A stretch of 64,000 bases of DNA from contig NZ_PTIX01000024.1 of the NCBI RefSeq assembly GCF_002934265.1, positions 45,163-109,162 on the forward strand, read 5' to 3'. This DNA comes from Actinokineospora auranticolor (GTDB lineage: Bacteria > Actinomycetota > Actinomycetes > Mycobacteriales > Pseudonocardiaceae). The position numbers and the translations under genes were made by a program. Below are positions 55,324 through 63,937 of this stretch, in pieces. The stretch's first letter is position 1; every line of letters starts with the position of its first letter. A model generated the notes under the pieces. It saw only the letters and a list, made by a program, of their open reading frames with translations. It had not been told where the DNA came from and searched no databases.

Positions 55324-56979
55324 TCAGGTCAACGGTCGCGAGTCGTGAGGGTCGAGTTCGGCGAGGTAGTGGTCGCGGTAGTGGCCGGGGGTGGCGAGTA
55401 GGTCGTGGTGGGTGCCGGATTGCGCTATCCGGCCTGCCTGGAGGACCACGATCCGGTCGACCTGTTCCAGGCCGCGCAGGCGGTGGCTGACCAGGAGGGT
55501 CGTGTGGTGCCGGGTGGCGTTGAGGGTGTCGGTGAGGACGGCGTCGGCGGTGGTGGGGTCCAGCGATTCGACCGGTTCGTCCAGTACCAGCAGGTCCGGG
55601 GTGGCGAGCAGAGCCGTGGCCAGGGCCAGGCGTTGGCGTTCGCCGCCGGAGATCGTGCTGTCGGTGATCGGGGTGTCCAGGCCGTTCGGGAGGTCGCGGA
55701 CCCAGTCGTGGGCGCCGACCCTGGTGAGGGCGTGCCAGAGGTCGGGGGTGTCGGCCTGGTGGTTGCCGAGTTCGAGGTTGGCGCGGACGGTGCCGGCGAA
55801 GACGGCCGGGTCTTGGGGTAGACCGCTGACCAGGCGCGGGCGGAGGGGCGCGGTGATGTTCGCTCCTCCCAGTTCCACGTGGCCGTGGTCGGGGTGCGTC
55901 AGGCCCAGCGCCAGGGCCAGCAGGGTGCTCTTGCCCGAGCCGCTGGGGCCGACGATCGCGACTCGGGTGCCCGCGGGGACCTCCAGGTCGATGTCGACGA
56001 GTGCGGGGCGGTCGGCGCCCGGATGGGTGTAGCCGACTCCCCGGAAGCGGAGGGATACAGGGGGTTTGGGGGCCGTGGTGGGTGGGGCCGGTCGCGTTGG
56101 GGTGCGGAGGATCGCGCGGACTCGGGTGAGTGCGTTGAGTGCACTGCCGAGGCGTTCCCCTCCCAATCGCAGTGGGAGGGTCACCTCCATGACCGCGAGG
56201 CTGCCGAGGAGGACTACCGCGGAGGCGGCATGGGTCTGCCACGCCACCACGGCGCAGGTCGCGAGTTGGGTGAGTACGGCCCCACAGGCAAGGGCGGCAC
56301 GCGTGGCCGCTCGGCGTCGTTCCAGTCGGGCCACCGCGGTCGCCGCTGTCTGCTCTCGTTGGGCGGCAAGGGCTTCCGAGCCGTGAACGAGTAGGTCTTC
56401 CATGCCCTCGACCAGGTCGATGGCGCGGGCGGTCAGGTCGGCGCGTGCCGCGGCCAAGGGCGCGTCGGCGCGGTGGGCCGAGAGGGCGGCGGCGGTTGGC
56501 AGGAGCAGCGTGGTGATCAACAGGCCCGCGGCGAGGGTGAGCGCGGCGGCGGGAGCGAGGGTGGCCAGCCAGGCGACCGCGATACCGCCGACCGAGATCG
56601 CCGCGACGGTGGGGAGCGCGACCCGCAGCAGCAGGTCCTGCACGCACTCCACATCAGACACCAGGCGTCCGAGGAGGTCACCTCGCCGGTACTCGCCACC
56701 CGCGCGTGGGATCAGGGCGTCGAAGAAGCGGCCACGGATGGTCGCCATGGTCCGCAGGACCGCGTCGTGCCCCAGGATCCGCTCGGCGTAGCGGAACCCG
56801 CCCCGCCCGACGGCGAGTCCGCGCACCAGCACGACGGCCACGACCAACGCCGACAGCGGTGGTTGCCGCGCGGCTCGGCAGACCAGCCACACCGCCGCCC
56901 CGGTGAGACCGACCCCGGCCGCCTCGCACGCGACACCGGCCAGTGCCGCGACCACCAGCCTCACCACGGCTGCCACCAC
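55324..56979 (-). CDS. cydC: Cytochrome bd assembly ABC exporter subunit CydC
   Basis: About 551 residues: six-helix ABC exporter domain ('YAERILGHDAVLRTMATIRG', 'GEYRRGDLLGRLVSDVECVQ') and NBD with Walker A 'GPSGSGKST', signature 'ISGGERQRLALA' and Walker B 'LLVLDEPVESLD'. CydDC exports thiols (cysteine/glutathione in model species) needed for cytochrome bd assembly. The start is uncertain: GTG 56979 or 56976 fit the family N-terminus, while longer frames upstream lack coding character. A 27-base duplicate of the cydD end overlaps this start. Confidence 0.92.
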   Translation of the reverse strand: MVAAVVRLVVAALAGVACEAAGVGLTGAAVWLVCRAARQPPLSALVVAVVLVRGLAVGRGGFRYAERILGHDAVLRTMATIRGRFFDALIPRAGGEYRRGDLLGRLVSDVECVQDLLLRVALPTVAAISVGGIAVAWLATLAPAAALTLAAGLLITTLLLPTAAALSAHRADAPLAAARADLTARAIDLVEGMEDLLVHGSEALAAQREQTAATAVARLERRRAATRAALACGAVLTQLATCAVVAWQTHAASAVVLLGSLAVMEVTLPLRLGGERLGSALNALTRVRAILRTPTRPAPPTTAPKPPVSLRFRGVGYTHPGADRPALVDIDLEVPAGTRVAIVGPSGSGKSTLLALALGLTHPDHGHVELGGANITAPLRPRLVSGLPQDPAVFAGTVRANLELGNHQADTPDLWHALTRVGAHDWVRDLPNGLDTPITDSTISGGERQRLALATALLATPDLLVLDEPVESLDPTTADAVLTDTLNATRHHTTLLVSHRLRGLEQVDRIVVLQAGRIAQSGTHHDLLATPGHYRDHYLAELDPHDSRPLT

Positions 56980-57078
56980 GGGACAACCACCCGAACACCA
57001 GCGACGACAACCACCATTTCCGCTCCGGCCTCGACATGCGGGCGGCGAGTCACCACCAGCCTCAGCACGGCTGCCACC
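56951..57078. repeat. 27-bp direct repeat at the cydD/cydC junction
   Basis: 56951-56977 and 57052-57078 match at 26 of 27 positions (ACCACCAGCCTCA/GCACGGC...). The first copy spans the cydC start, the second the cydD stop. It looks like a local duplication that created the 80-base spacer. Confidence 0.85.
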
Positions 57079-58681
57079 GCGAGACGGCTGCCTGGCCGTC
57101 GGCAATGGTGATCACGGTGTCCGCGCGGGCCGCGACACGGGGGCGGTGGGTGACGACCAGGACGGTGGCGGGGAGGCGGTCGACGGCGTCGAGGATGGCG
57201 GTTTCGGTGGTGACGTCCAGGCGGGCGGTGGGCTCGTCGAGGAGTAGGACCGCCGGGGTGCGGATCAGGGCTCTGGCGAGGGCGAGGCGTTGGCGTTCGC
57301 CCGCGGACAGGCGGAGGGCTCGGTCGCCGAGTGGCGTGTCGGGGCCGGCGGGCAGGGCGCGGACGAAGTCGGCGGCGCCCGCTTGGTCCAGCGCGTGCCA
57401 CAGTCGGTCGGGGGCGGCGTCGGGAAGTCCGATGTAGATGTTCTCGGCGACGGTACCCGAGAACAGGTGCGGACGTTGCGGAACCACGCCGAGGTGGCGG
57501 TTCCACGCACGTGGGTCGATGGCGCCCAAAGGCGTATCGCCCAGGCGGATCTCGCCGGCGAGTGGCGGCAGGAGTCCCGCGATGGTGCGCAGCAGCGTCG
57601 TCTTGCCACTGCCGCTCGGGCCGACGAGCGCGTACCGACCGCCTGGCTCCAACTCGAAGCGGATACCGGTGACCACCGGCTTGTCGAATCCGACCGCCAA
57701 GTCCCGCACCGAAATCGGGCCGGGAGTCAGGGGAGGCGCGGGAAGCCGGTCCTGGACGCGCACTGCCGAGCCTGTCGAGGAGAGGGCGGCGAGCACTGCG
57801 CGAATGTCCTCCGCAGCATGGAAACCCGCGCCCAGCGCACGTAGTGGGCGGAATGCTTCCGGGACGAGCACCAGTACCGCGAGACCGACGGCGAGGGTCA
57901 GGCTCCCTTCGAGCAGGCGGAAACCGACAGGGACGGCGATGAGCGCGACCGAGAGGCAAGTGATCGTTTCCAGTACCAGTGACGAGAGGAACGCCCAGCG
58001 CAGGGTTCGCACCGTCGCGACCCGGTGCGCGTCGGCGACTTCGCGGACCCGTTGCGCGGTATGGTTTTCCCTGCCGAGAACCCGCAGTGTGATCAGGCCG
58101 CTGACCGCCTCCAGGAACTGGGAGCCGAGTCGCAGGAGTTCGGCGAGTTGGTGGGCCGAGCGGTCCCGCGTGTAGGTGCCGACCAAGGCCAGCAGCAACA
58201 CGACGAGCGGGACTGTCACCACCACGACCAAGGCGGACGGCCAGTCCAGCGCGAATAGCGCCCCAAGGACAGCCACAGGGGTGACCACCGCGTCCGGCAG
58301 CGCGGCCAGTGGTCCGGTGACGTAGTTCTCCGCCGCGTCGATTCCCTTGGTGAGCAACGTCCCCACCGAGCCCGCCCCGGCCGAGCCCCGCAACCCGCGC
58401 GCCCGCAAGCCCGCGACCGCCTCCACGCGCAGGATGTGTTTCCACTCCCCCGCAGCGGCTTCGGCGCTCCACCGGTCCCACCACGCCAACGCGACCCGTG
58501 CGACGGCAACGGCACCGAGCAGCACCAGCGTGCCATTGGTAGGTGTGGTGAGAACTTGGGCGAGGCCCACGGCTTGGGTGATCGTCGCTGCGGCACCGGC
58601 CGACGCGGCCAGTCCGCGCGCGATCAGGAACCGCCGCAGAAGCGGGTAGCGCTTCAGGAGGTCCCGGTCGAGGCCGCCCAT
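57062..58681 (-). CDS. cydD: Cytochrome bd assembly ABC exporter subunit CydD
   Basis: 539 residues from ATG 58681, which overlaps the cydB stop (TGATG). ABC exporter domain, then NBD with 'GPSGSGKTTLLRTIAGLLPP', signature 'LSAGERQRLALARAL' and 'VLLLDEPTARLD'. It pairs with CydC. Position in cydA-cydB-cydD-cydC order is typical for actinobacteria. Confidence 0.94.
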   Translation of the reverse strand: MGGLDRDLLKRYPLLRRFLIARGLAASAGAAATITQAVGLAQVLTTPTNGTLVLLGAVAVARVALAWWDRWSAEAAAGEWKHILRVEAVAGLRARGLRGSAGAGSVGTLLTKGIDAAENYVTGPLAALPDAVVTPVAVLGALFALDWPSALVVVVTVPLVVLLLALVGTYTRDRSAHQLAELLRLGSQFLEAVSGLITLRVLGRENHTAQRVREVADAHRVATVRTLRWAFLSSLVLETITCLSVALIAVPVGFRLLEGSLTLAVGLAVLVLVPEAFRPLRALGAGFHAAEDIRAVLAALSSTGSAVRVQDRLPAPPLTPGPISVRDLAVGFDKPVVTGIRFELEPGGRYALVGPSGSGKTTLLRTIAGLLPPLAGEIRLGDTPLGAIDPRAWNRHLGVVPQRPHLFSGTVAENIYIGLPDAAPDRLWHALDQAGAADFVRALPAGPDTPLGDRALRLSAGERQRLALARALIRTPAVLLLDEPTARLDVTTETAILDAVDRLPATVLVVTHRPRVAARADTVITIADGQAAVSRWQPC

Positions 58682-59643
58682 CAGTAGAAGATCGGGGATT
58701 GGCGGGTGACCCGGCCGCGGAACACCCACCAGACCCAGCCCTGCACCGCGATCACCAGCAGCAGCAACGGAATCGCGGTCCACGTCACCAGGGCCAGCCC
58801 GGCGGGGTCAGCCGCGAGGTCCGCCAACGATGGCGACGTCCCCGGCGGGTCGGCGGTGATCGGTGTCGGGTACTTGGCCGCGAACACCGACAACGGCACG
58901 AAGGCGACCGCGACGACAGATGCCCCGGCCCAACGGCGCCAAAGTCCGGCGAGGCCGAGCAAAGCGACCAGCGACAAAGCCGACCCGAGCGCCGGATTGC
59001 GCACGCCGTCCAACTCGCCGCTCGCCCACCCGGTCGCCACGGTGAGGATCAACAAGGCCCCGGTCGGGAGCACCAACGTGACCACAGCGCGCCGAGCCCG
59101 TTCCGCTACGGCGCCTGTGGTGCGCGCGGCGAGGAACGCCCCGCCGCGCACCGCCAGCAGTGACACCATCGTCAACCCGCCCAGGATCGCGAAGAGGCTG
59201 ACCGATGTTCCCGTGACGTGCCCGGACGCGTCCAACGGCAGCCCGCCCGCGAGCGAGGTGAGCACCGCGCCCCAACCGAAAGCGGCCAACGCCCCACCCA
59301 GGAATACCAGCGTGTCCCAGGATCCGCCCGCACCGCGACCTCGCAAGTGGACGGACACGATGAACACGATCGCGCCCACCACGGCGATCAGCGCCAGCGG
59401 CAACGCGCCCACGAGCAGTCGGGACTCCAATCCCGGCAGTGTGCCGATCAGGATCCCGATCGACACCACCAGCCAGACCTCGTTGCCCAGCAGGAAAGGG
59501 CTGATCGCGTTGAGCGCCAGTCTGCGCTCGCTCTCGGTGCGCGCCACGCGTGGTAGCAGTACCGCCACCCCGTAGTCGATCCCGGCCAGCGCCAGGTATC
59601 CGGTGAACAGCAACCCGAACGCCACCAGCCACAGCGTCGCCAT
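58681..59643 (-). CDS. cydB: Cytochrome bd ubiquinol/menaquinol oxidase subunit II
   Basis: 320 residues with eight or nine membrane helices: 'LWLVAFGLLFTGYLALAGID', 'LLGNEVWLVVSIGILIGTLP' and 'LALVTWTAIPLLLLVIAVQG'. The N-terminal 'LAGIDYGVAVLLP' is the CydB hallmark. ATG 59643, ten bases after the cydA stop. CydB forms the heterodimer with CydA. Confidence 0.95.
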   Translation of the reverse strand: MATLWLVAFGLLFTGYLALAGIDYGVAVLLPRVARTESERRLALNAISPFLLGNEVWLVVSIGILIGTLPGLESRLLVGALPLALIAVVGAIVFIVSVHLRGRGAGGSWDTLVFLGGALAAFGWGAVLTSLAGGLPLDASGHVTGTSVSLFAILGGLTMVSLLAVRGGAFLAARTTGAVAERARRAVVTLVLPTGALLILTVATGWASGELDGVRNPALGSALSLVALLGLAGLWRRWAGASVVAVAFVPLSVFAAKYPTPITADPPGTSPSLADLAADPAGLALVTWTAIPLLLLVIAVQGWVWWVFRGRVTRQSPIFY

Positions 59644-59653
59644 CGTCCCCTCC

Positions 59654-60898
59654 TCAGACCAGGACCGCGTCGGCGGACGTCCACAGGTCGTTCGGCGCGT
59701 CCGGTCCGCGCCGGGCCAGGCGGGCCAGCAGCCACCAGTCCAGCACCAGCAGCACCAGCACGACGCCCGCCAGCGCGACCAGCGACACCGTGAGGTCGGC
59801 GGTGGTCAGCGACGGCGTGAGCGCCTGCCGGGTGCTCAGCAGCTCGTAGACCGTGTACGGCTGCCTGCCGACCTCGCGGAACACCCAGCCCGCGGTGTTC
59901 GCCAGGAACGGCAGGGCGAGGAACGGCACCAGCAGCGCGGGGAGCACACGCGCGGAGAGGATCCGGTCACGCCGGGTCGCCAGCAGCGCCCACACGCCCA
60001 CGACCAGTGCCACCACGCCGATGACCATCATGGCCAGCGCGCAGCCGCGGACCAGTCCGGCGGGCGGCAGGTCCACCTGCCCGAACCTCGCCGCCAGCGC
60101 CGCGGCGTACTCGTCCAGTTTCTCGGCGGATCCGGTGAACGCGGCGAACTTGACCGGTTGCGCCTTCACCACCGCCTCCAGTTGCAGCGCGCCGACCGCC
60201 GCGGTGACGACGGCTCCCCAGCAGGCCGCGTGCGCGCCGATGCGGAACGAGCGGCGCTGGAACTCGCGGTCGACGCGGTCGCGGCGCTTGAGCACCGCCG
60301 TCACGCCGAGCACGAAGAAGCCGCCCGTGGTGATGGCGGCGCCCGCGATGTGCCCGATGGCGATCCAGGCGTTGGGGTTGGTGAGCAGCGCGCCGACGTC
60401 GGTGAGTTCGAGGACGTCACCGCGCCGCGCGTAGCCGACGGGGTGGTTGAGGAATCCGTTGGCGAACAACGCCCAGATCGCGGACAGGTACGCCGCCGCG
60501 ACGACCACCCAGACGCACGCCAGGTGCAGGCGCTGCGGCAGCGCGCGCCACCCGAAGATCCACAGCGCCAGGAAGGTGGACTCGACGAAGAACGCGACCA
60601 CGGTCTCGACGGCCAGCGGCGCGCCGAAGACGCCGGACGTGGCGTTCTCCAGTCCCGCCCAGTTCATCCCGAGCTGGAACTCCATGGCCAGGCCCGCGCC
60701 GATGCCGACCGCGTAGTTGACCAGGTACAGCAGGCCCCAGAACCTGGTCATCCGCTCGTAGACGGGGTCGCCGGTGCGCACCCAGCGGGTGTGCGCGACC
60801 GCGACCAGCACCACCAGGCCCAGCGTCAGCGCGACCAGCAGGTAGTGGAACACCACCGTGATCGCGAACTCCAAGCGGGCCAAGTCGACCGCTGCCAC
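59654..60898 (-). CDS. cydA: Cytochrome bd ubiquinol/menaquinol oxidase subunit I
   Basis: 414 residues from GTG 60898 with GGGGGGAA upstream. Hallmarks: 'ARLEFAITVVFHYLLV' with H18 (heme ligand), 'GLAMEFQLGMNWAGLE' and 'GWVFREVGRQPYTVYE' (GRQP). The Q-loop is short, as in Gram-positives. High-affinity terminal oxidase for low oxygen or stress. The open frame upstream of 60898 is not coding. Confidence 0.95.
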   Translation of the reverse strand: MAAVDLARLEFAITVVFHYLLVALTLGLVVLVAVAHTRWVRTGDPVYERMTRFWGLLYLVNYAVGIGAGLAMEFQLGMNWAGLENATSGVFGAPLAVETVVAFFVESTFLALWIFGWRALPQRLHLACVWVVVAAAYLSAIWALFANGFLNHPVGYARRGDVLELTDVGALLTNPNAWIAIGHIAGAAITTGGFFVLGVTAVLKRRDRVDREFQRRSFRIGAHAACWGAVVTAAVGALQLEAVVKAQPVKFAAFTGSAEKLDEYAAALAARFGQVDLPPAGLVRGCALAMMVIGVVALVVGVWALLATRRDRILSARVLPALLVPFLALPFLANTAGWVFREVGRQPYTVYELLSTRQALTPSLTTADLTVSLVALAGVVLVLLVLDWWLLARLARRGPDAPNDLWTSADAVLV

Positions 60899-60947
60899 GC
60901 TTCCCCCCGAATCATATGCAGGACCGCTACACAAGCTGTAGGTAGGA

Positions 60948-60976
60948 TGCTTACATGTCGGATGGCTACACGTCAA
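60948..60976 (-). promoter_or_regulatory. Probable promoter of the cydABDC operon
   Basis: On the minus strand TTGACG (60971-60976) and TAAGCA (60948-60953) are separated by 17 bases. Downstream an inverted repeat CTACA-CAAGC-TGTAG (about 60927-60941) lies near the expected start point and could be an operator. The same TACA/TGTA arms recur between the boxes. Confidence 0.6.
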
Positions 60977-61023
60977 TCGCGTCGAGTGGTGGTGACCTTT
61001 GAGTCCATTTGGTACGGTTGGGC

Positions 61024-62088
61024 GTGGGGACCTCCGAGCGGGCGATCGCGGCCGCGTACGACCAGGTCGTGGGCGACCGGATCGCGCGGCCCAACCGCGG
61101 GCCCGCCGCGTGGACCGCCGCGGGCATCGCGGTCGTGGTGCACGCGTTCGTGCTGGCGCTGGTCGTCGTCGGGGTGTGGCTGCTCACGCTGCCCGGCGGC
61201 GGACCGGGCATGGTGATCGCCGCCGTCGGGTGCGCGGCGCTGCTGTCACTGGCGGTGTTGATGCGACCCCGACTGGGCAGGCTCGGGCGGGACGAGGTGG
61301 TGCTGGACCGCGACAGCGCGCCGACGCTGTTCGCCGTGGCCGACCGGGTGTCCGAGGGGCTCGGGGCGCGGCGGCTGTGGCGGATCGTGGTCACCGCGGA
61401 CATCAACGCGTCCTTTTCGGACATCGGCCTCCGCGGGCGCCCGCTGTTGCGGATCGGTTACCCGCTGTGGGCGGTGCTCAGCGACGCCGAGCGGATCGCG
61501 ATCCTCGGGCACGAGCTCGGCCACGACGTCAACGGCGACTCCCGGCACGGCCTGCTGGTCGGGTCGTCGCTGCGCAGCCTGTACGAGCTGCACGGCGCGC
61601 TGAGCTCCGAGAACGGGATGGAGGACTCGGTCACGGGGGCCGTCAGCCGGGTGCTGATGGTGATCGCGGCGTCCCCGGTGCTCGGCCTCGCGTACCTGCA
61701 GAACCGCCTGCTCACCCGCAACGGCCACCGCGCCGAGTACTACGCCGACCACCTCGCCGCGACGATCGCGGGTGGCGGGGCGACGCGGTCCGCCCTGGCG
61801 AAGCTCACCCACGGCGAGACCATCACCCGCACCGCTCGTACCGCGCGCCTGCGCCGCGACCCGGACATGTGGGCCGCCGCCCGCGAATGGCTCGCCGCCA
61901 ACCCGGCGCCCGCCGACGAGGAGCACTCCCCGGACTCCACCCACCCGCCGACCGGGCGGCGCATCGCGGCCATCGCCGGCCGCGGTTACTCGGGCGCCAA
62001 GGTCACCATGACCCCGCGGGAGAGCGCGGCGATCGAGGAAGAACTCCGCCCCGGCCTGCCCGCGGTCCACGACGCGTTCCGCTGGTAA
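61024..62088 (+). CDS. M48-type zinc metallopeptidase, membrane-bound
   Basis: About 354 residues. Two membrane helices near the start ('AGIAVVVHAFVLALVVVGVW', 'MVIAAVGCAALLSLAVLM'), then the M48/HtpX-like motif 'ILGHELGHDVNGD' and the downstream 'RAEYYADHLAA' with the third ligand. Probably membrane-protein or lipoprotein quality control. GTG 61024 is chosen because TACGGT (61013-61018) fits a -10 box 5 bases upstream, i.e. a leaderless mRNA; TTG 61009 is the longer alternative. It is divergent from cydA. Confidence 0.85.
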   Translation: MGTSERAIAAAYDQVVGDRIARPNRGPAAWTAAGIAVVVHAFVLALVVVGVWLLTLPGGGPGMVIAAVGCAALLSLAVLMRPRLGRLGRDEVVLDRDSAPTLFAVADRVSEGLGARRLWRIVVTADINASFSDIGLRGRPLLRIGYPLWAVLSDAERIAILGHELGHDVNGDSRHGLLVGSSLRSLYELHGALSSENGMEDSVTGAVSRVLMVIAASPVLGLAYLQNRLLTRNGHRAEYYADHLAATIAGGGATRSALAKLTHGETITRTARTARLRRDPDMWAAAREWLAANPAPADEEHSPDSTHPPTGRRIAAIAGRGYSGAKVTMTPRESAAIEEELRPGLPAVHDAFRW

Positions 62089-62256
62089 TTCGGCCCCGTC
62101 CCGTGGGCGTCGTACGTAGCCTTCGCGGGTGACGTGTCCGCATGGTTGGTTGAGTCCCGAGGTCGAGGTCGTGATCCGGTGTGCGCGAGAGTCGTCGACC
62201 GTGCGGTTCGCGGAGCGGCACGCCGCCTCGACTTCCGCGGGTGGGAAACTCTTGGC

Positions 62257-63024
62257 ATGTCGGAAGATGCCTGGGCTCCGCTCGCCGATGCTTTCGTGGA
62301 GGGCGCGTACGCGACCGTCAAGGGGCGGGTGCGTACCTACGTCCTGCACCGGCAACTGCTCCGGTACCTCCCCGAACCGCCCGCCACCGTGCTCGACGTC
62401 GGTGGTGGGGCGGCGCACCAGTCGTTGCCGTTGGCCAGGTTGGGGTACGAGGTGACGCTCGTCGATCCGTCGCCCGCCATGCTCGCCAAGGCCGAGCAGC
62501 GGCTGGGGGCCGAGCCCGAGGCCGTGCGGCGCCGCGTGCGCCTGCTGCGGTCAGACGGCGAGAACGCGCCCGAGGCCGTCGGTGGAGAGGTCTTCGACGC
62601 CGTTCTGTGCCACGGCGTGCTCATGTACCTCCCGCGGCCGGAACCCCTGGTCGACGCGCTCTGCCGTTGCGTCGCCCCCGGCGGCCTACTGTCGATCATG
62701 GCGCTCAACGCGCACACCCTGGCGGTTCGGCCCGCCCTCGAACAGCGTTGGGGTGACGCCCTCGCGGCCTTCGACGCCACGACCGAGACCGGTGTACTCG
62801 GCACCCCCACCCGGGCCGACACCGTGGAGAACCTGTCCGACCTCTTGCGCGCCAACGACTTGCCCCCCACGACGTGGCACGGCGTCTGGCTCTTCACCGA
62901 CTGGCTCGACCTCGACGACACCGCCGAACTCGACGCCATCGCCGCCGTCGAGTTCGAGTCGAGCCTGCGCGACCCCTACCGCGCCATGAGCCGCGTCTTC
63001 CACCTCATCGGCCACCGGCGGTAG
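62257..63024 (+). CDS. SAM-dependent methyltransferase (class I)
   Basis: 255 residues from ATG 62257. Motif I 'VLDVGGGAAHQSLPLA', motif II 'VTLVDPSPAMLAKAEQRL', motif III 'FDAVLCHGVLMYLPRP' and 'LCRCVAPGGLLSIMALN'. The pattern is close to small-molecule or tRNA (CmoM-like) methyltransferases. The longer upstream frame to 62134 lacks coding character. It stands alone; the substrate is unknown. Confidence 0.88.
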   Translation: MSEDAWAPLADAFVEGAYATVKGRVRTYVLHRQLLRYLPEPPATVLDVGGGAAHQSLPLARLGYEVTLVDPSPAMLAKAEQRLGAEPEAVRRRVRLLRSDGENAPEAVGGEVFDAVLCHGVLMYLPRPEPLVDALCRCVAPGGLLSIMALNAHTLAVRPALEQRWGDALAAFDATTETGVLGTPTRADTVENLSDLLRANDLPPTTWHGVWLFTDWLDLDDTAELDAIAAVEFESSLRDPYRAMSRVFHLIGHRR

Positions 63025-63054
63025 ATTGGTCCACTTTGGACTATTTCAGGCGAG

Positions 63055-63344
63055 CACGTCATGCCCGGCGCGCGGTTGTTGTCCGGGCTGTGCGCCCAGG
63101 CCACGAATCGCTTCCGCAGCCGGGGTTCCACCTCGGCGGGCGTCAGCTCACCGTTGCGCAGCGCCCAGGCGACGGCCAGTGCCATCTGTGTGTCGTCGGT
63201 GACGACAGCGGGGTCACCGTCCAGTTCGTCTGGTCCGACGGGTCCGTACCGGTCGTCGATCTTAGCCACGGAGAGGAACTCGGTCGGTTTGGCCGGCGCG
63301 TCGCCGAAGGCGGGACCGTAGAACGATGCGGCGGCGCGGTTCAC
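63055..63344 (-). pseudogene. ADP-ribosylglycohydrolase, N-terminal fragment
   Basis: From 63344 the minus strand reads 'NRAAASFYGPAFGDAPAKPT', 'DDRYGPVGPDELDGDPAVVT', 'DDTQMALAVAWAL' and 'AWAHSPDNNRAPGMTC', exactly the first ~95 residues of the ARH/DraG family, including metal-binding Asp in 'TDDTQMA'. After the Cys the match stops and only an unrelated tail remains (formal frame end 62976). Normal length is ~340 residues, so two thirds are lost. Confidence 0.8.
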
Positions 63345-63373
63345 GGTCCCACTCCAGGCGGGCGGGAGTTGCT

Positions 63374-63787
63374 TCAGGTCCCCGACAACCGGGCGCGGAG
63401 GGCGGCGAGTTCGGTGGTGGACAGGCCGTTGTCGAGGAGGTAGTCGGGCATGGTGAGGGAGTGGACGGTGGTGGTGACCCGTTCCGGGTGCTCGGCGAGC
63501 ATCGCCGGGTAGTAGAGCGGGGAGGCCAGGCCGTCGATCGGCTGCCAGTGTTCGAGGAACGGTGTGCCGACGGGTTCGAGGGGTGTTCGCACGGTCGTGA
63601 TGCCGGTGGGGCGTGGTGTCAGGTCGGGTTCGCCCTCGTCGACCTCACGCAGGTCCACGACGGTGCGCACCCCGTGCGCCCATACGGCCGCCCACCCCTT
63701 GGCGGTCAGGTGCGTCGGTGCTTCGAGGCGAACGACCGCGCCCGGTCGCGTGTTCCCAAGCCGCCTAGGTCGCGGGCGTTTACGCAT
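63374..63787 (-). pseudogene. Tyrosine/serine phosphatase lacking its catalytic loop
   Basis: The minus strand matches the Y_phosphatase3 family start ('RPGAVVRLEAPTHLTAKGWA', 'AHGVRTVVDLREVDEGEPDL', 'LEHWQPIDGLASPLYYPAML', 'HPERVTTTVHSLT'). Then, where the catalytic HCxxGRDRT segment should follow, it jumps to 'MPDYLLDNGLSTTELAALRA', which belongs near the C-terminal end. About 100 residues are missing. The N-terminal 'NFRDLGG' motif is also replaced. Inactive remnant. Confidence 0.75.
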
Positions 63788-63878
63788 CCGTCCCAGGAGA
63801 GGTCCCTTGCCGTCATATGCGGGAGACGCGCCACCGGGGTCGCGGGTTGGGTGGGTGCGTACTTGCCCTGGAATGCCA

Positions 63879-63906
63879 GCGAGCCCTCCCGGTGGGGAGG
63901 GCTCGC
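63879..63906 (-). terminator. Terminator of the gene entering from the right edge
   Basis: GCGAGCCCTCCC (63879-63890) pairs with GGGAGGGCTCGC (63895-63906), a 12-bp stem with a 4-base loop, 31 bases after the stop at 63938 on the minus strand. Confidence 0.85.
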
Positions 63907-63937
63907 AAGGGCTGTGGTGGGGATGTGGGCCGGGGGG

